Source of the DNA: Nocardioides speluncae | GTDB taxonomy: Bacteria > Actinomycetota > Actinomycetes > Propionibacteriales > Nocardioidaceae | Assembly (NCBI RefSeq): GCF_003121585.1 | Contig: NZ_QEOO01000011.1 | Coordinates: forward strand, 186,001-250,000 | Direction: 5' to 3' | Length of the DNA stretch: 64,000 bases | Part shown: positions 1 through 8,523 of the stretch, one piece after another | Layout of the letters: every line of letters starts with the position of its first letter | How positions within the stretch are numbered: the first letter of the stretch is position 1 | The notes under the pieces: generated by a model | The model's input: only the letters and a program-made list of their open reading frames with translations | What the model was told of the DNA's origin: nothing | Databases searched by the model: none | Program-made: the position numbers and the translations under genes

Positions 1-1374
1 CCGAGGCGAGCCGTCAGCCCACGAGCTCTCGGCCCACGTGACCCGGTAGCTCGCCGGGCTGTACAGCACCGAGCTCCGCCAGGCGACGGCGGTAAACAGC
101 TCGGCGACACGGTTGACTGCTGCGGTCCGCGCGGCATCGTCGAGCAGCACCTGTGCCTGCTCCCAGGCATGGGCGCGCAACAGGTCGTGCATGCGGTACC
201 AGCCCGGCGTGACCGCCTCGACCAGGGCCAGGTCGGTCAGTCGTTCGAGCGCAGCCTCCGCGTCGTTCTCCGAGACGTCGAGCAGCCGTGCGGCGAGGAG
301 CACCGACAGCTTCCCCGGGCCTAGCAGGCCGAGCGCGGCGTACTGGAGTCGCTGACCTTCGTCGAGCAGGTTGCTCGACATCGCGAAGCAGGCGCGTACG
401 CCGACATCGTCGAACTGAAGCTCGTCGAGCCGGTGGTATTCGTCGGTCAGCCGCTCTGCCAGGTGCTCGATCGGCCACTGCGGCCGGCCGGCGAGCCGGG
501 CACCCGCGATCTGGATAGCCAGCGGCAACCGGCCACACAGGCTGACCAGGAAGCCCGCCTCGCCGTACTCGGCGGCGACGCGTTCCTGGCCGAGCACGGT
601 CGCCAGCAGGTCGAGCGCCTCGTCCAGAGGCAGCACGTCGAGGCGGACCTGGAACACATGTGGGAGCGAGTCCATGGCCCGGCGGCTGGTCACGATCGCC
701 GCGGACCCCGGCGTGCCCGGCAGCAGGTCGGCGACCTGCTGGCTGTTCGCGGCGTTGTCGAGGATCAGCAGCATCCGACGACCCGCCATCGCGGACCGAT
801 AGGCCGCCGCCGAGGCGAACCCGTCATCGGGCAGATCGCGGATGCCGACGGCGTGCAGGACGAGGCTCATCGCGACCCGCGTGTCGAGCGGCCGGTCGTA
901 TCCGCGCAGGTCGAGGTAGACCTGGCCGTCAGGGAAGTGATCGGAAACGTGGTGTGCGACATGCAGCGCCAACGTGGTCTTGCCGACACCAGCCATACCC
1001 GTCACCGCGCACACCGGTACGCCGCCGGGTCGGGTCAGCTCGCTCACCACCGCGCCCGCCTCCGCCTTCCGGCCGGTGAACCTGGACGGCGGTGCGGGCA
1101 GCTGGCGCGGCGGCGGATGACCTTGGCGATCGGGCGTCCGGCGGGGCCTCGACACTCGTCGCGCGGCCGCGACCAGCTCGGCACGCTGCTCGTCCGTGAG
1201 CCCGAGCGCCTCCGCAAGCCTGGTGGTGGTGTGCCGGTGCGGGTGCCTGCGGTCGCCGCGCTCCAAGGCGCCGATCGCTTGCGGGCTCAGCCCGGCATTT
1301 CCAGCGAGCGCCTCCTGGGTGAGCCCTGCCGCCAGCCGGTGCTCGCGCAGCAGCCCCCCGAGATCTCGCTCCAC
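1..1374 (-). CDS. XRE-family regulator with NB-ARC ATPase domain (C-terminus beyond window)
   Basis: The frame is open from a GTG at 1374 to the window edge, giving 458 codons with no stop. Residues 1-60 form an XRE helix-turn-helix (LREHRLAAGLTQEALA, then a LERGDRRHPHR turn). A short linker leads to an NB-ARC/STAND ATPase: the P-loop GMAGVGKTT is near residue 135, Walker B LLILDNA near 210, and a CGRLPLAI motif near 290. An in-frame TGA lies 12 bases upstream of the GTG, and GGAGGA sits just before it, so this is the only reasonable start although the spacing is short. The family consists of signal-responsive transcription factors of Streptomyces and relatives, whose C-terminus is usually a TPR sensor. 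It is divergent from two secreted proteins it may control (inference). Confidence 0.85.
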   Translation of the reverse strand, partial: MERDLGGLLREHRLAAGLTQEALAGNAGLSPQAIGALERGDRRHPHRHTTTRLAEALGLTDEQRAELVAAARRVSRPRRTPDRQGHPPPRQLPAPPSRFTGRKAEAGAVVSELTRPGGVPVCAVTGMAGVGKTTLALHVAHHVSDHFPDGQVYLDLRGYDRPLDTRVAMSLVLHAVGIRDLPDDGFASAAAYRSAMAGRRMLLILDNAANSQQVADLLPGTPGSAAIVTSRRAMDSLPHVFQVRLDVLPLDEALDLLATVLGQERVAAEYGEAGFLVSLCGRLPLAIQIAGARLAGRPQWPIEHLAERLTDEYHRLDELQFDDVGVRACFAMSSNLLDEGQRLQYAALGLLGPGKLSVLLAARLLDVSENDAEAALERLTDLALVEAVTPGWYRMHDLLRAHAWEQAQVLLDDAARTAAVNRVAELFTAVAWRSSVLYSPASYRVTWAESSWADGSPR

Positions 1375-1484
1375 CAGTCCTCCGCGTCAGGCATTTGTGT
1401 AAGTCAACTGTAGAGGTTGTCGCTGTTGCCCGATGTCGGCTGCCGAGACGATCGCTGCTCCTCCAACTGAGAAGAGGCAACGGC

Positions 1485-1997
1485 ATGAAACGTGCACTCG
1501 TCCTGATCTTGCTGGCCGGCGTAGCGACCCTGCTCCCACAGGCAAGCGCATCGGCGGGCCCAGACCCCGACGGGCAGGTGGCGCCCCAGCTCACCGCGAA
1601 CTGCCAGCACTCCCTCGGCGCCGGGGCTGTCCGCTCCGCGGGCGCGGTCACGCTCTACAGCGATCGCGACGTCCGAGTCGGCGCCGTGCAGCTGTGCAAG
1701 GACTCGAGCTCACGCTTCTGGGGCTACCTCACCCTCGACCAGCCGTTGGCTGCAGGGCGTTGGGCCAACGCGTACATCGACGCCTACTGGAACGGCGAGT
1801 ACCGCGCGACGTACTCCTGCGCGGGCAGCGAGGGCAACGGGCACATCAAGCCGAACGAGCGATCGTGCTGGACCCGCAAGATCTACGGCACCGACCCGCG
1901 CTGGACCTACTACGTCTACGCCTTCGCCTGCTTCGGCGTCTTCGACGACACCAGTCGCTGCTACGCCGACGGCAAGACCAAGTTCACCCACCGCTGA
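1485..1997 (+). CDS. Small secreted protein, six cysteines, unknown function
   Basis: The protein has 170 residues. The start ATG follows GAAGAGG at a normal distance. The N-terminus is a classical signal peptide (KR, then LVLILLAGVATLL, with likely cleavage after ASA near residue 24). The mature part has six cysteines spread along it, suggesting three disulfides in an exported protein, and is rich in Trp and Tyr (WGYLTL, YWNGEYRATYSC, RWTYYVYAF). I recognise no family. The longer in-frame upstream start at 1395 would bury the signal peptide and lacks a ribosome site, so it was not used. Only 33 bases separate it from a second small secreted protein, and the pair faces an NB-ARC regulator. 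Confidence 0.75.
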   Translation: MKRALVLILLAGVATLLPQASASAGPDPDGQVAPQLTANCQHSLGAGAVRSAGAVTLYSDRDVRVGAVQLCKDSSSRFWGYLTLDQPLAAGRWANAYIDAYWNGEYRATYSCAGSEGNGHIKPNERSCWTRKIYGTDPRWTYYVYAFACFGVFDDTSRCYADGKTKFTHR

Positions 1998-2030
1998 CCG
2001 AACCAGACCCACCCACTGAAGGAGAAGCAC

Positions 2031-2507
2031 ATGCATCGATCCACCAAGGTCGCTTTCGTCGCGGCCGCCCTGACCGCATCGGCTCTGTACGCCGGCCCCG
2101 GTACGGCGAGCGCCGTACCCGACGACGCCGAGCCGACCGCATCCTGCACCGCCTGGGTCAACAAGACCGGTGCATCGGCCCGCATCGAGCTCCAGGCGCC
2201 GCCGTACCCGGCCGGCGGTGGCATCCAGGTGCAGACCAGGGACTGCGCGGGCAGCGGCACCGACTGGCGCGAGTACCGGACGGCCATGCTCATCTACGGC
2301 CCGATGCGCAACGGCACCCGAGCCGTGGCCGGCGTCTACAACGGCGGCGACGAGGAGTTCTGCGTGGTCCTCCCCGGCGAGCCTGACCAGTGGTGCGCGA
2401 CGCCGCCGATCAAGCACTCAGCGACCGCCGCGCGCGGCGTCGTCCAGGAGTGGCGGAACGGGACCTGGGTCACCTACGCCGTGGGCGTCTGGCCGACCGG
2501 CGGCTGA
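2031..2507 (+). CDS. Small secreted protein, four cysteines, unknown function
   Basis: The protein has 158 residues with a good ribosome site (GAAGGAGAAG) before the ATG. It has a signal peptide (MHRSTK, then VAFVAAALTASALYA, cut after TASA near residue 27). The mature chain has four cysteines (SCTAW, DCAGS, FCVVL, WCATP). It is probably co-transcribed with the preceding secreted protein, 33 bases upstream. No catalytic motif and no recognised family; its size and cysteine content would fit an exported inhibitor or binding protein, but that is a guess. The gene ends 26 bases before the convergent acetyltransferase gene. Confidence 0.75.
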   Translation: MHRSTKVAFVAAALTASALYAGPGTASAVPDDAEPTASCTAWVNKTGASARIELQAPPYPAGGGIQVQTRDCAGSGTDWREYRTAMLIYGPMRNGTRAVAGVYNGGDEEFCVVLPGEPDQWCATPPIKHSATAARGVVQEWRNGTWVTYAVGVWPTGG

Positions 2508-2533
2508 CGCCGGGGGGCCACTAGGCCGTCGGC

Positions 2534-5242
2534 TCAAGCGTCCGGGAGGGTGTCGCCCGGGATCGTGCTGAGGCGGCGCACGAACCAGTCCGAGCGCGGG
2601 TCGAGCACCGGCTCGACCCGCGCTGCGGCTGTCAGCACCTCGCAGCCGGCGGCACCAGCGAGCACCAGCGAGAGGTCGAGGGTGCGGACCTGCGGGAGGT
2701 CGTTCTTCAGCTGGGCAACCATCCGCACCAGCCGCTCCACGTCCTCGATGTCGACCACCTCGCTGCCCCGGTAGCCGAACAGCATCGGCGAGGACTTGAT
2801 CTCGCGGACCATCGAGGCGGCGTCGTTCTCGTCCAGCGGCGGGATCCGGTAGGCGCGGTCGGCGAGCAGCTCGGTCAGCGGGCCGGAGATGCCGAACTGG
2901 ACCACCGGCCCGAACAGCGGGTCCTCCAGCGAGCCGATCGAGACGGGTACGCCGGGGTCGGCGTTGCGCTGGACGACGAAGCCCGCGGTCTCCGGCTCCG
3001 AGATGATCTGGTGCAGCTCATCCCACGCCTCGCGCATCTCGTCAGCCCGGTCGATCCGGCGGCGCACATGGGCCAGGTCCGGCCGCTGCCGCAGGTGCTC
3101 GGCGGTCGCCTTGAGGATGACGTTCCAGCCGAGGTCCTCCCCCGCCGCCACCGCCTCGTCGGCGGAGGCCACCGGCCGCGCCTCCCACAGGTCGATCCCG
3201 TAGCAGGCGAGCAGGCCGTGCAGCTCCTTGAACTCCAGGTCCCGGCCGTCTGGCGCGTGCATCAGCACCTCGTTGATCAACCGCCGGGCGCCGACCGCGT
3301 CGACGTCCTCCTCGGCGACCGGTGAGCCTTCCGGGGTCGCCAGCCATACGGCGTACTCGACGACCCGGGCCAGCGCCCGGACCGCCGCCTCGACCGCCGG
3401 GTACGACGGGACCGAGCCGCGGCCGGCCGTCGACCCCGCGACATCGGGCACCCGCAGCAGCTCCGGCACGCCCTCGGCACCCAGGAACGACGAGACCAGC
3501 GGCTTGTCCGACTGCTCCCCCACCGCCGCCAGCACGTTGGCGACCTCCTCGCCGGACACGTTGATCGGCGGGATGTAGAGCGCGATGACCGAGTCGACGT
3601 CCGGGTCGTCGATGGCCGCGTCCAGCGCGTCCTCGAAGTCCTCGGCGGTCGCGTCGGCACCCATCGAGACCGACTTGTTGACCACCAGACCGACAGCCGC
3701 CGCGGCGTCGGCGGCGAGCAGGCCGAGCGCGTCGGAGTTGCCGACGACCGCGACCTGCCGGCCCTTCGGCAGCGGCTGGTGGGCCAGCAGCTGCGCGACG
3801 TCGAACATCTCGTCGAGGGTGTCCACCTGGATCACCCCGGCCTGGCGGAACATCGCGTCGACAGCCTGCTGCGGCGCGGCGATGGTGCGCACGGCGTGCC
3901 CCATCGGCACGCCCTGGGTGGTCCGGCCGGACCGGACCGCGATGATCGGCTTGCGGCGCGAGACCCGGCGCGCGATCCGGGAGAACTTGCGCGGATTTCC
4001 GATCGACTCCAGGTAGAGCAGCACCACCTCGGTCGACTCGTCCTCCTCCCAGTACTGCAGGAGGTCGTTGCCGGAGACGTCGGCGCGGTTGCCGGCGCTG
4101 ACGAACGTCGACAGGCCGAGTCCGCGGTCGTTGGTCTTCTCCAGGATCGCCGAGCCGAGCGCGCCGGACTGGCAGAAGAACCCGGCCCGGCCGCGGTTCG
4201 GCATCAGCGAGGACAGCGAGGCGTTCAGTGACCTTGCCGGGTCGGTATTGATCACGCCGAGGCAGTTCGGGCCGATCAGCCGCAGGCCGTAGGAGCGGGC
4301 CAGGCCGACCAGCCGCCGCTGCCGCTGTCGGCCCTCCTCGCCGGTCTCGGCGAAGCCGCTGGAGATCACGACCAGCCCGTGCACGCCCTTGGCCGCACAG
4401 TCGAGTACGACGTCCTGCACCGACTCGGCCGGCACCGCGACGATCGCCACGTCGACGTCGTCCGGGATGTCGCTCACCGTCTTGTACGCCGGCATGCCGG
4501 ACACCGCGGCCGAGGTCGGGTTCACGACGTACACCCGCCCGGTGAAGTCGCCCAGCACCAGGTTGCGCACCAGCGCGTGGCCGATCGTGTCCTGCCTGCG
4601 GCTGGCGCCGATCACGGCCACCGAGCGGGCGTTGAAGAAGCGCTCGATCGAGGCCGCCTCCGCGCGGTGCTCGCGGTGCTGCATCACGCCCATCGCGGTG
4701 TCGGTGGGGTCGATCGGGAACGCCAGCTCCACCACGCCGTCGGCGAGCTCGCCGGTCACGTGGTAGCCGGCGTCGTGGAAGGTCTGCAGCATCCGCTGGT
4801 TGTCCGGGAGCACCTCGCCGATGAACTTCTCCACGCCGCGCTCGCGGCCGGCCTGGGCGAGGTGCTCGAGCAGCAGCTGGCCGATCCCGCGGCCCTGGTG
4901 CTGGTCCTCGACCAGGAAGGCCACCTCGGCCTCGGTCGGCGAGACCCGCTCGTAGCCTCCGAAGGAGATCATCTGGCCGGCCAGCAGCACCGCGAACGCC
5001 ACCCGGTCGACGTGGTCGACCTCGGTGAACCGGCGTACGTCGCGCTCGGAGAGCTGCGGCATCGCGGTGAAGAAGCGGAAGTACTTCGACTGGTCGGAGA
5101 CCCGCGCGTAGAACTCCACCAGCAGCCCGGCGTCCTCCGGCTGGACCGGGCGGATGTGAGCGGTGCTGCCGTCGCGCAGCAGAACGTCGGCCTCCCAGTG
5201 CCGGGGAGCCTTCACCGGCTGAGGTGCATCCGTCGCGCTCAC
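2534..5242 (-). CDS. Bifunctional GNAT acetyltransferase / NDP-forming acyl-CoA synthetase-like protein (Pat/PatA type)
   Basis: The protein has 902 residues and starts with GTG. Residues 20-175 are a GNAT domain (acetyl-CoA loop EDQHQGRGIGQLLL). Residues 190-680 resemble the CoA-binding and ligase part of ADP-forming acetyl-CoA synthetases (FNARSVAVIGASR, then LIGPNCLGVINT near 320). Residues 690-900 are an ATP-grasp-like module (NVILKATAE, VPVSIGSLEDPLFGP). GNAT at the N-terminus is the Streptomyces PatA order; enterobacterial Pat has it at the C-terminus. Such enzymes acetylate acyl-CoA synthetases on lysine and so control acetate activation. The synthetase half is usually a sensor without ligase activity, which cannot be judged here. 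A lone gene, divergent from parC by 78 bases. Confidence 0.85.
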   Translation of the reverse strand: MSATDAPQPVKAPRHWEADVLLRDGSTAHIRPVQPEDAGLLVEFYARVSDQSKYFRFFTAMPQLSERDVRRFTEVDHVDRVAFAVLLAGQMISFGGYERVSPTEAEVAFLVEDQHQGRGIGQLLLEHLAQAGRERGVEKFIGEVLPDNQRMLQTFHDAGYHVTGELADGVVELAFPIDPTDTAMGVMQHREHRAEAASIERFFNARSVAVIGASRRQDTIGHALVRNLVLGDFTGRVYVVNPTSAAVSGMPAYKTVSDIPDDVDVAIVAVPAESVQDVVLDCAAKGVHGLVVISSGFAETGEEGRQRQRRLVGLARSYGLRLIGPNCLGVINTDPARSLNASLSSLMPNRGRAGFFCQSGALGSAILEKTNDRGLGLSTFVSAGNRADVSGNDLLQYWEEDESTEVVLLYLESIGNPRKFSRIARRVSRRKPIIAVRSGRTTQGVPMGHAVRTIAAPQQAVDAMFRQAGVIQVDTLDEMFDVAQLLAHQPLPKGRQVAVVGNSDALGLLAADAAAAVGLVVNKSVSMGADATAEDFEDALDAAIDDPDVDSVIALYIPPINVSGEEVANVLAAVGEQSDKPLVSSFLGAEGVPELLRVPDVAGSTAGRGSVPSYPAVEAAVRALARVVEYAVWLATPEGSPVAEEDVDAVGARRLINEVLMHAPDGRDLEFKELHGLLACYGIDLWEARPVASADEAVAAGEDLGWNVILKATAEHLRQRPDLAHVRRRIDRADEMREAWDELHQIISEPETAGFVVQRNADPGVPVSIGSLEDPLFGPVVQFGISGPLTELLADRAYRIPPLDENDAASMVREIKSSPMLFGYRGSEVVDIEDVERLVRMVAQLKNDLPQVRTLDLSLVLAGAAGCEVLTAAARVEPVLDPRSDWFVRRLSTIPGDTLPDA

Positions 5243-5320
5243 GGCGAAAATCTACCGTGCGGACGCCGATGACGGCGTGCCAGGCGCCGAACGGTCGGTG
5301 TCGGCAGGGAGAATGCGCAC

Positions 5321-7810
5321 ATGGCACGTCGTACCTCTCAGCCACCCCTGCCCGAAGACTTTGAGGAGCACATCCTCGATATCGACGTCGGCGACGAGAT
5401 GCGCTCCTCGTTCCTGGAGTACGCCTACTCGGTCATCTACTCCCGCGCGCTGCCCGACGCCCGCGACGGGCTGAAGCCCGTGCAGCGCCGGATCCTCCAC
5501 ACAATGAACGACATGGGCCTGCGGCCCGACCGCGGCCATGTCAAGAGCGCGCGCGTGGTCGGCGAGGTGATGGGCCGGCTGCACCCGCACGGCGACAGCG
5601 CGATCTACGACGCCCTGGTCCGGATGTCGCAGTCGTGGTCGATGCGAGTGCCGATGGTCGACGGCCACGGCAACTTCGGCTCTCCTGACGACCCGCCGGC
5701 GGCAATGCGCTACACCGAGTGCCGGATGGCACCCGCCGCGGTTGCGATGACCGACTCGATCGACGAGGACACCGTCGACTTCCGGCCCAACTACGACGGC
5801 CGGGAGATGGAGCCGTCGGTGCTGCCGTCGGCGATCCCCAACCTGATCGTCAACGGTACGACGGGCATCGCGGTCGGCATGGCCACCAACATCGCCCCGC
5901 ACAACCTGATCGAGGTGGTCCAGGCGCTGCGCCACCTGATCACCCACCCGAAGGCCACCGTCGATGACCTGATGCGGTTCATCCCCGGGCCCGACCTGCC
6001 GACCGGCGGCAAGATCGTCGGCCTCGACGGCATCCGCGACGCCTACGAGACCGGCCGCGGCACCTTCCGGATGCGCGCGACCGCCCGGATCGAGTCGGTC
6101 ACCGCGCGCCGCAAGGGCATCGTGGTCACCGAGCTGCCGTACGGCGTCGGCACGGAGCGGGTGGTGGAGCGGATCAAGACGCTGGTGCAGGCCAAGAAGC
6201 TGCAGGGCATCGCCGACATCAAAGACCTCACCGACAGGGCCAAGGGCCTGCAACTGGTGATCGAGGTCAAGAACGGCTTCCACCCTGAGGCGCTGCTGGA
6301 GCAGCTCTACAAGTCGACGCCGATGGAGGACTCGTTCGGCATCAACACCGTCGCGCTGGTCGACGGCCAGCCGCGCACGCTCGGGCTCAAGGAGCTGCTC
6401 GAGGTCTTCCTGCAACACCGCTTCGACGTCGTACGGCGCCGGACGACGTACCGCCGCAACAAGGCCGCCGACCGGCTGCACCTGGTCGAGGGCCTGATCA
6501 TCGCGATCCTGGACATCGACGAGGTGATCCAGCTGATCCGCGCCAGCGACGACCGACCGGCGGCGCGCGAGCGGCTGATGTCGGTCTTCGACCTGACCAC
6601 GCTGCAGGCCGACTACATCCTCGACATGCAGCTCGGCCGGCTGACCAAGTTCTCCAAGCTCGAGCTGGAGCGCGAGCAGGACGAGCTCAAGGAGCGGATC
6701 GCTGGCTTGGACGCGATCCTGGCCGACGACAAGCTGCTCCGGAAGGTGGTCTCCGACGAGCTGGGCGAGGTCGCGAAGACCTACGGCACGCCGCGCCGCA
6801 CGGTGCTCCTGGAGTCGGCCGGTGCGCCCGTCGCCGCCACCGCCCCGCTGGAGGTGGCCGACGACCCATGCTTCGTCTTCCTGTCGTCGAGCGGCCTGCT
6901 GGCCCGCACCACCAGCGACGAGGCACCCGGCCAGGGCGGCGCCCGCGCCAAGCACGACGTGGTCACCTCGGCGGTGCGCACCACAGCGCGCGGCGAGATC
7001 GGGGTCCTCACCAGCGGCGGCCGGGTGATCCGGCTCGGCGTACTCGACCTGCCGACGCTGCCTGCGACGGCCAACGACCCGCACCTCACCGGCGGCGCGC
7101 CGGTCAGCGAGTTCGTGTCGCTGGAGTCCGGCGAGCGCGCGCTCGCGCTGACCGCGCTGCCCATCGACGGGCCCGGGCTCGCCGTCGGCACCAAGCAGGG
7201 CGTGGTCAAACGGGTGAACCCGGAGGTGCTCACCAACAAGGACGACTGGGAGTTCATCCGGCTCGCCGACGGCGACGAAGTTGTCGGCGCCCTCGACCTG
7301 ACGACCGGTGAGGAGACGCTGTGCTTCATCACCACCGACGCGCAGCTGCTGCACTTCGGCGCCGACGCGGTGCGGCCGCAGGGCCGGGCAGGCGGTGGCA
7401 TCGCCGGCGTCCGGGTCACCTCCGGCCAGCACGTTGCCTGGTTCGGCGCGCTCGACCCGGCGACCTCGGTCGTGGTCACCGCATCCGGCACCGGTACGGC
7501 GCTGCCGGGCACCGAGGCCGGCGCGGTCAAGGCCACGCCGTTCTCCGAGTACCCCGCCAAGGGCCGCGGCACCGGCGGCGTCCGCTGCCACCGGTTCCTC
7601 AAGGGCGAGGACGCACTGATCTTCGCCTGGGCCGGAGCCGCTCCGGCGCGAGCCGCCGCCGCCAGCGGCGCCCCGGTCGAGCTGCCCGATGCGAACGGCC
7701 GCCGGGACGGATCCGGCACCCCCGCCGCGCAGCCGATCGTGGCCTGCGCAGGTCCGGTGGTTGCGGACGCGCGCCTCGGGTTTGGTGTTTCCGACGATGT
7801 GGGAGGCTGA
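5321..7810 (+). CDS. parC: DNA topoisomerase IV subunit A
   Basis: The protein has 829 residues, a full-length type IIA topoisomerase A subunit. The winged-helix region with [15 protein letters not shown] spans residues 88-102 (D92, S93 and Y96 fall in the quinolone-resistance region). The catalytic tyrosine is Y131 in [10 protein letters not shown] coiled coil and the primase-like [16 protein letters not shown] segment lie near 445-460, and the C-terminal beta-pinwheel repeats from about 510 to 800. With ParE it decatenates replicated chromosomes. It is called ParC rather than GyrA because it is not next to gyrB and its partner 698-residue B subunit lies at 12.9-15.0 kb. GGGAG precedes the ATG. 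The lipoprotein gene begins 5 bases after the stop, so the two may be co-transcribed. Confidence 0.9.
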   Translation: MARRTSQPPLPEDFEEHILDIDVGDEMRSSFLEYAYSVIYSRALPDARDGLKPVQRRILHTMNDMGLRPDRGHVKSARVVGEVMGRLHPHGDSAIYDALVRMSQSWSMRVPMVDGHGNFGSPDDPPAAMRYTECRMAPAAVAMTDSIDEDTVDFRPNYDGREMEPSVLPSAIPNLIVNGTTGIAVGMATNIAPHNLIEVVQALRHLITHPKATVDDLMRFIPGPDLPTGGKIVGLDGIRDAYETGRGTFRMRATARIESVTARRKGIVVTELPYGVGTERVVERIKTLVQAKKLQGIADIKDLTDRAKGLQLVIEVKNGFHPEALLEQLYKSTPMEDSFGINTVALVDGQPRTLGLKELLEVFLQHRFDVVRRRTTYRRNKAADRLHLVEGLIIAILDIDEVIQLIRASDDRPAARERLMSVFDLTTLQADYILDMQLGRLTKFSKLELEREQDELKERIAGLDAILADDKLLRKVVSDELGEVAKTYGTPRRTVLLESAGAPVAATAPLEVADDPCFVFLSSSGLLARTTSDEAPGQGGARAKHDVVTSAVRTTARGEIGVLTSGGRVIRLGVLDLPTLPATANDPHLTGGAPVSEFVSLESGERALALTALPIDGPGLAVGTKQGVVKRVNPEVLTNKDDWEFIRLADGDEVVGALDLTTGEETLCFITTDAQLLHFGADAVRPQGRAGGGIAGVRVTSGQHVAWFGALDPATSVVVTASGTGTALPGTEAGAVKATPFSEYPAKGRGTGGVRCHRFLKGEDALIFAWAGAAPARAAAASGAPVELPDANGRRDGSGTPAAQPIVACAGPVVADARLGFGVSDDVGG

Positions 7811-7815
7811 CCGCC

Positions 7816-8523
7816 ATGTCGACCAAGACCCACGTCCGCGCCGTGGCGCTCGCCCTCCTCGTGGGGCTCGCGATCACCGGCTGCAGCGAGCCCGAGAAGT
7901 CCGTGAGCGAGGGCCGCACTCCCGCAGAGGTCATGGACCTCGCGAAGAAGAACCTCGACGACACGTCGGGCGTCCACCTGTCCCTGAAGACCGATGACCT
8001 GCCCGAAGGTGTGACCGGCGTACTCGAGGCGAACGGCATCGCCACCCACGCCCCCGCCTTCGACGGCTCGATCCAGATCCCGCTCGCCGGCTCGTCGGCG
8101 TCGGTCCCCGTGATCGCGGTCGACGACAAGGTCTACGCGAAGATCCCGCTGACGCCGGACTGGAGCGAGGTCAACCCCGCCGACTACGGCGCGCCCGACC
8201 CGGCCGACCTGATGGACAAGGAGAACGGCGTCTCCTCGCTGCTGCCCGCGACCGAGGGCGTGAAGAAGGGCGAGGAGAAGCGCGGCGGCGAGGACAACAA
8301 GGAGACGCTGACCGAGTACACCGGCACGCTCCCGGCCGAGATCGTGAAGCGGATCATCCCGACCGCGAGCGGTGATCCGTTCGACGTGAAGTACCTGATC
8401 AACTCTGACGGCGAGCTGATCGAGGCCGACCTGACCGGCATGTTCTACAAGGACGCCGCGGAGAACACCTACCAGCTGGTGTTCAGCGAGTACGGCACCG
8501 AGAAGGACATCAAGGCGCCGTGA
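7816..8523 (+). CDS. LppX/LprAFG-family lipoprotein (LprG-like)
   Basis: The protein has 235 residues. It has a lipoprotein signal (LALLVGLAITGC, lipid-anchored Cys near 24) followed by the DLAKKNLDDTSGVHLSLKT opening and VYAKIPLTPDW segment typical of the LppX_LprAFG fold, a beta-sheet with a hydrophobic pocket. In mycobacteria LprG binds triacylated lipids and works with the co-transcribed exporter P55. Here the stop overlaps the start of an MFS exporter gene (GTGA), reproducing that operon. The ATG at 7816 is chosen because longer in-frame starts would run through parC. A charged insert (KKGEEKRGGEDNKE near 155-168) is unusual. Confidence 0.85.
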   Translation: MSTKTHVRAVALALLVGLAITGCSEPEKSVSEGRTPAEVMDLAKKNLDDTSGVHLSLKTDDLPEGVTGVLEANGIATHAPAFDGSIQIPLAGSSASVPVIAVDDKVYAKIPLTPDWSEVNPADYGAPDPADLMDKENGVSSLLPATEGVKKGEEKRGGEDNKETLTEYTGTLPAEIVKRIIPTASGDPFDVKYLINSDGELIEADLTGMFYKDAAENTYQLVFSEYGTEKDIKAP

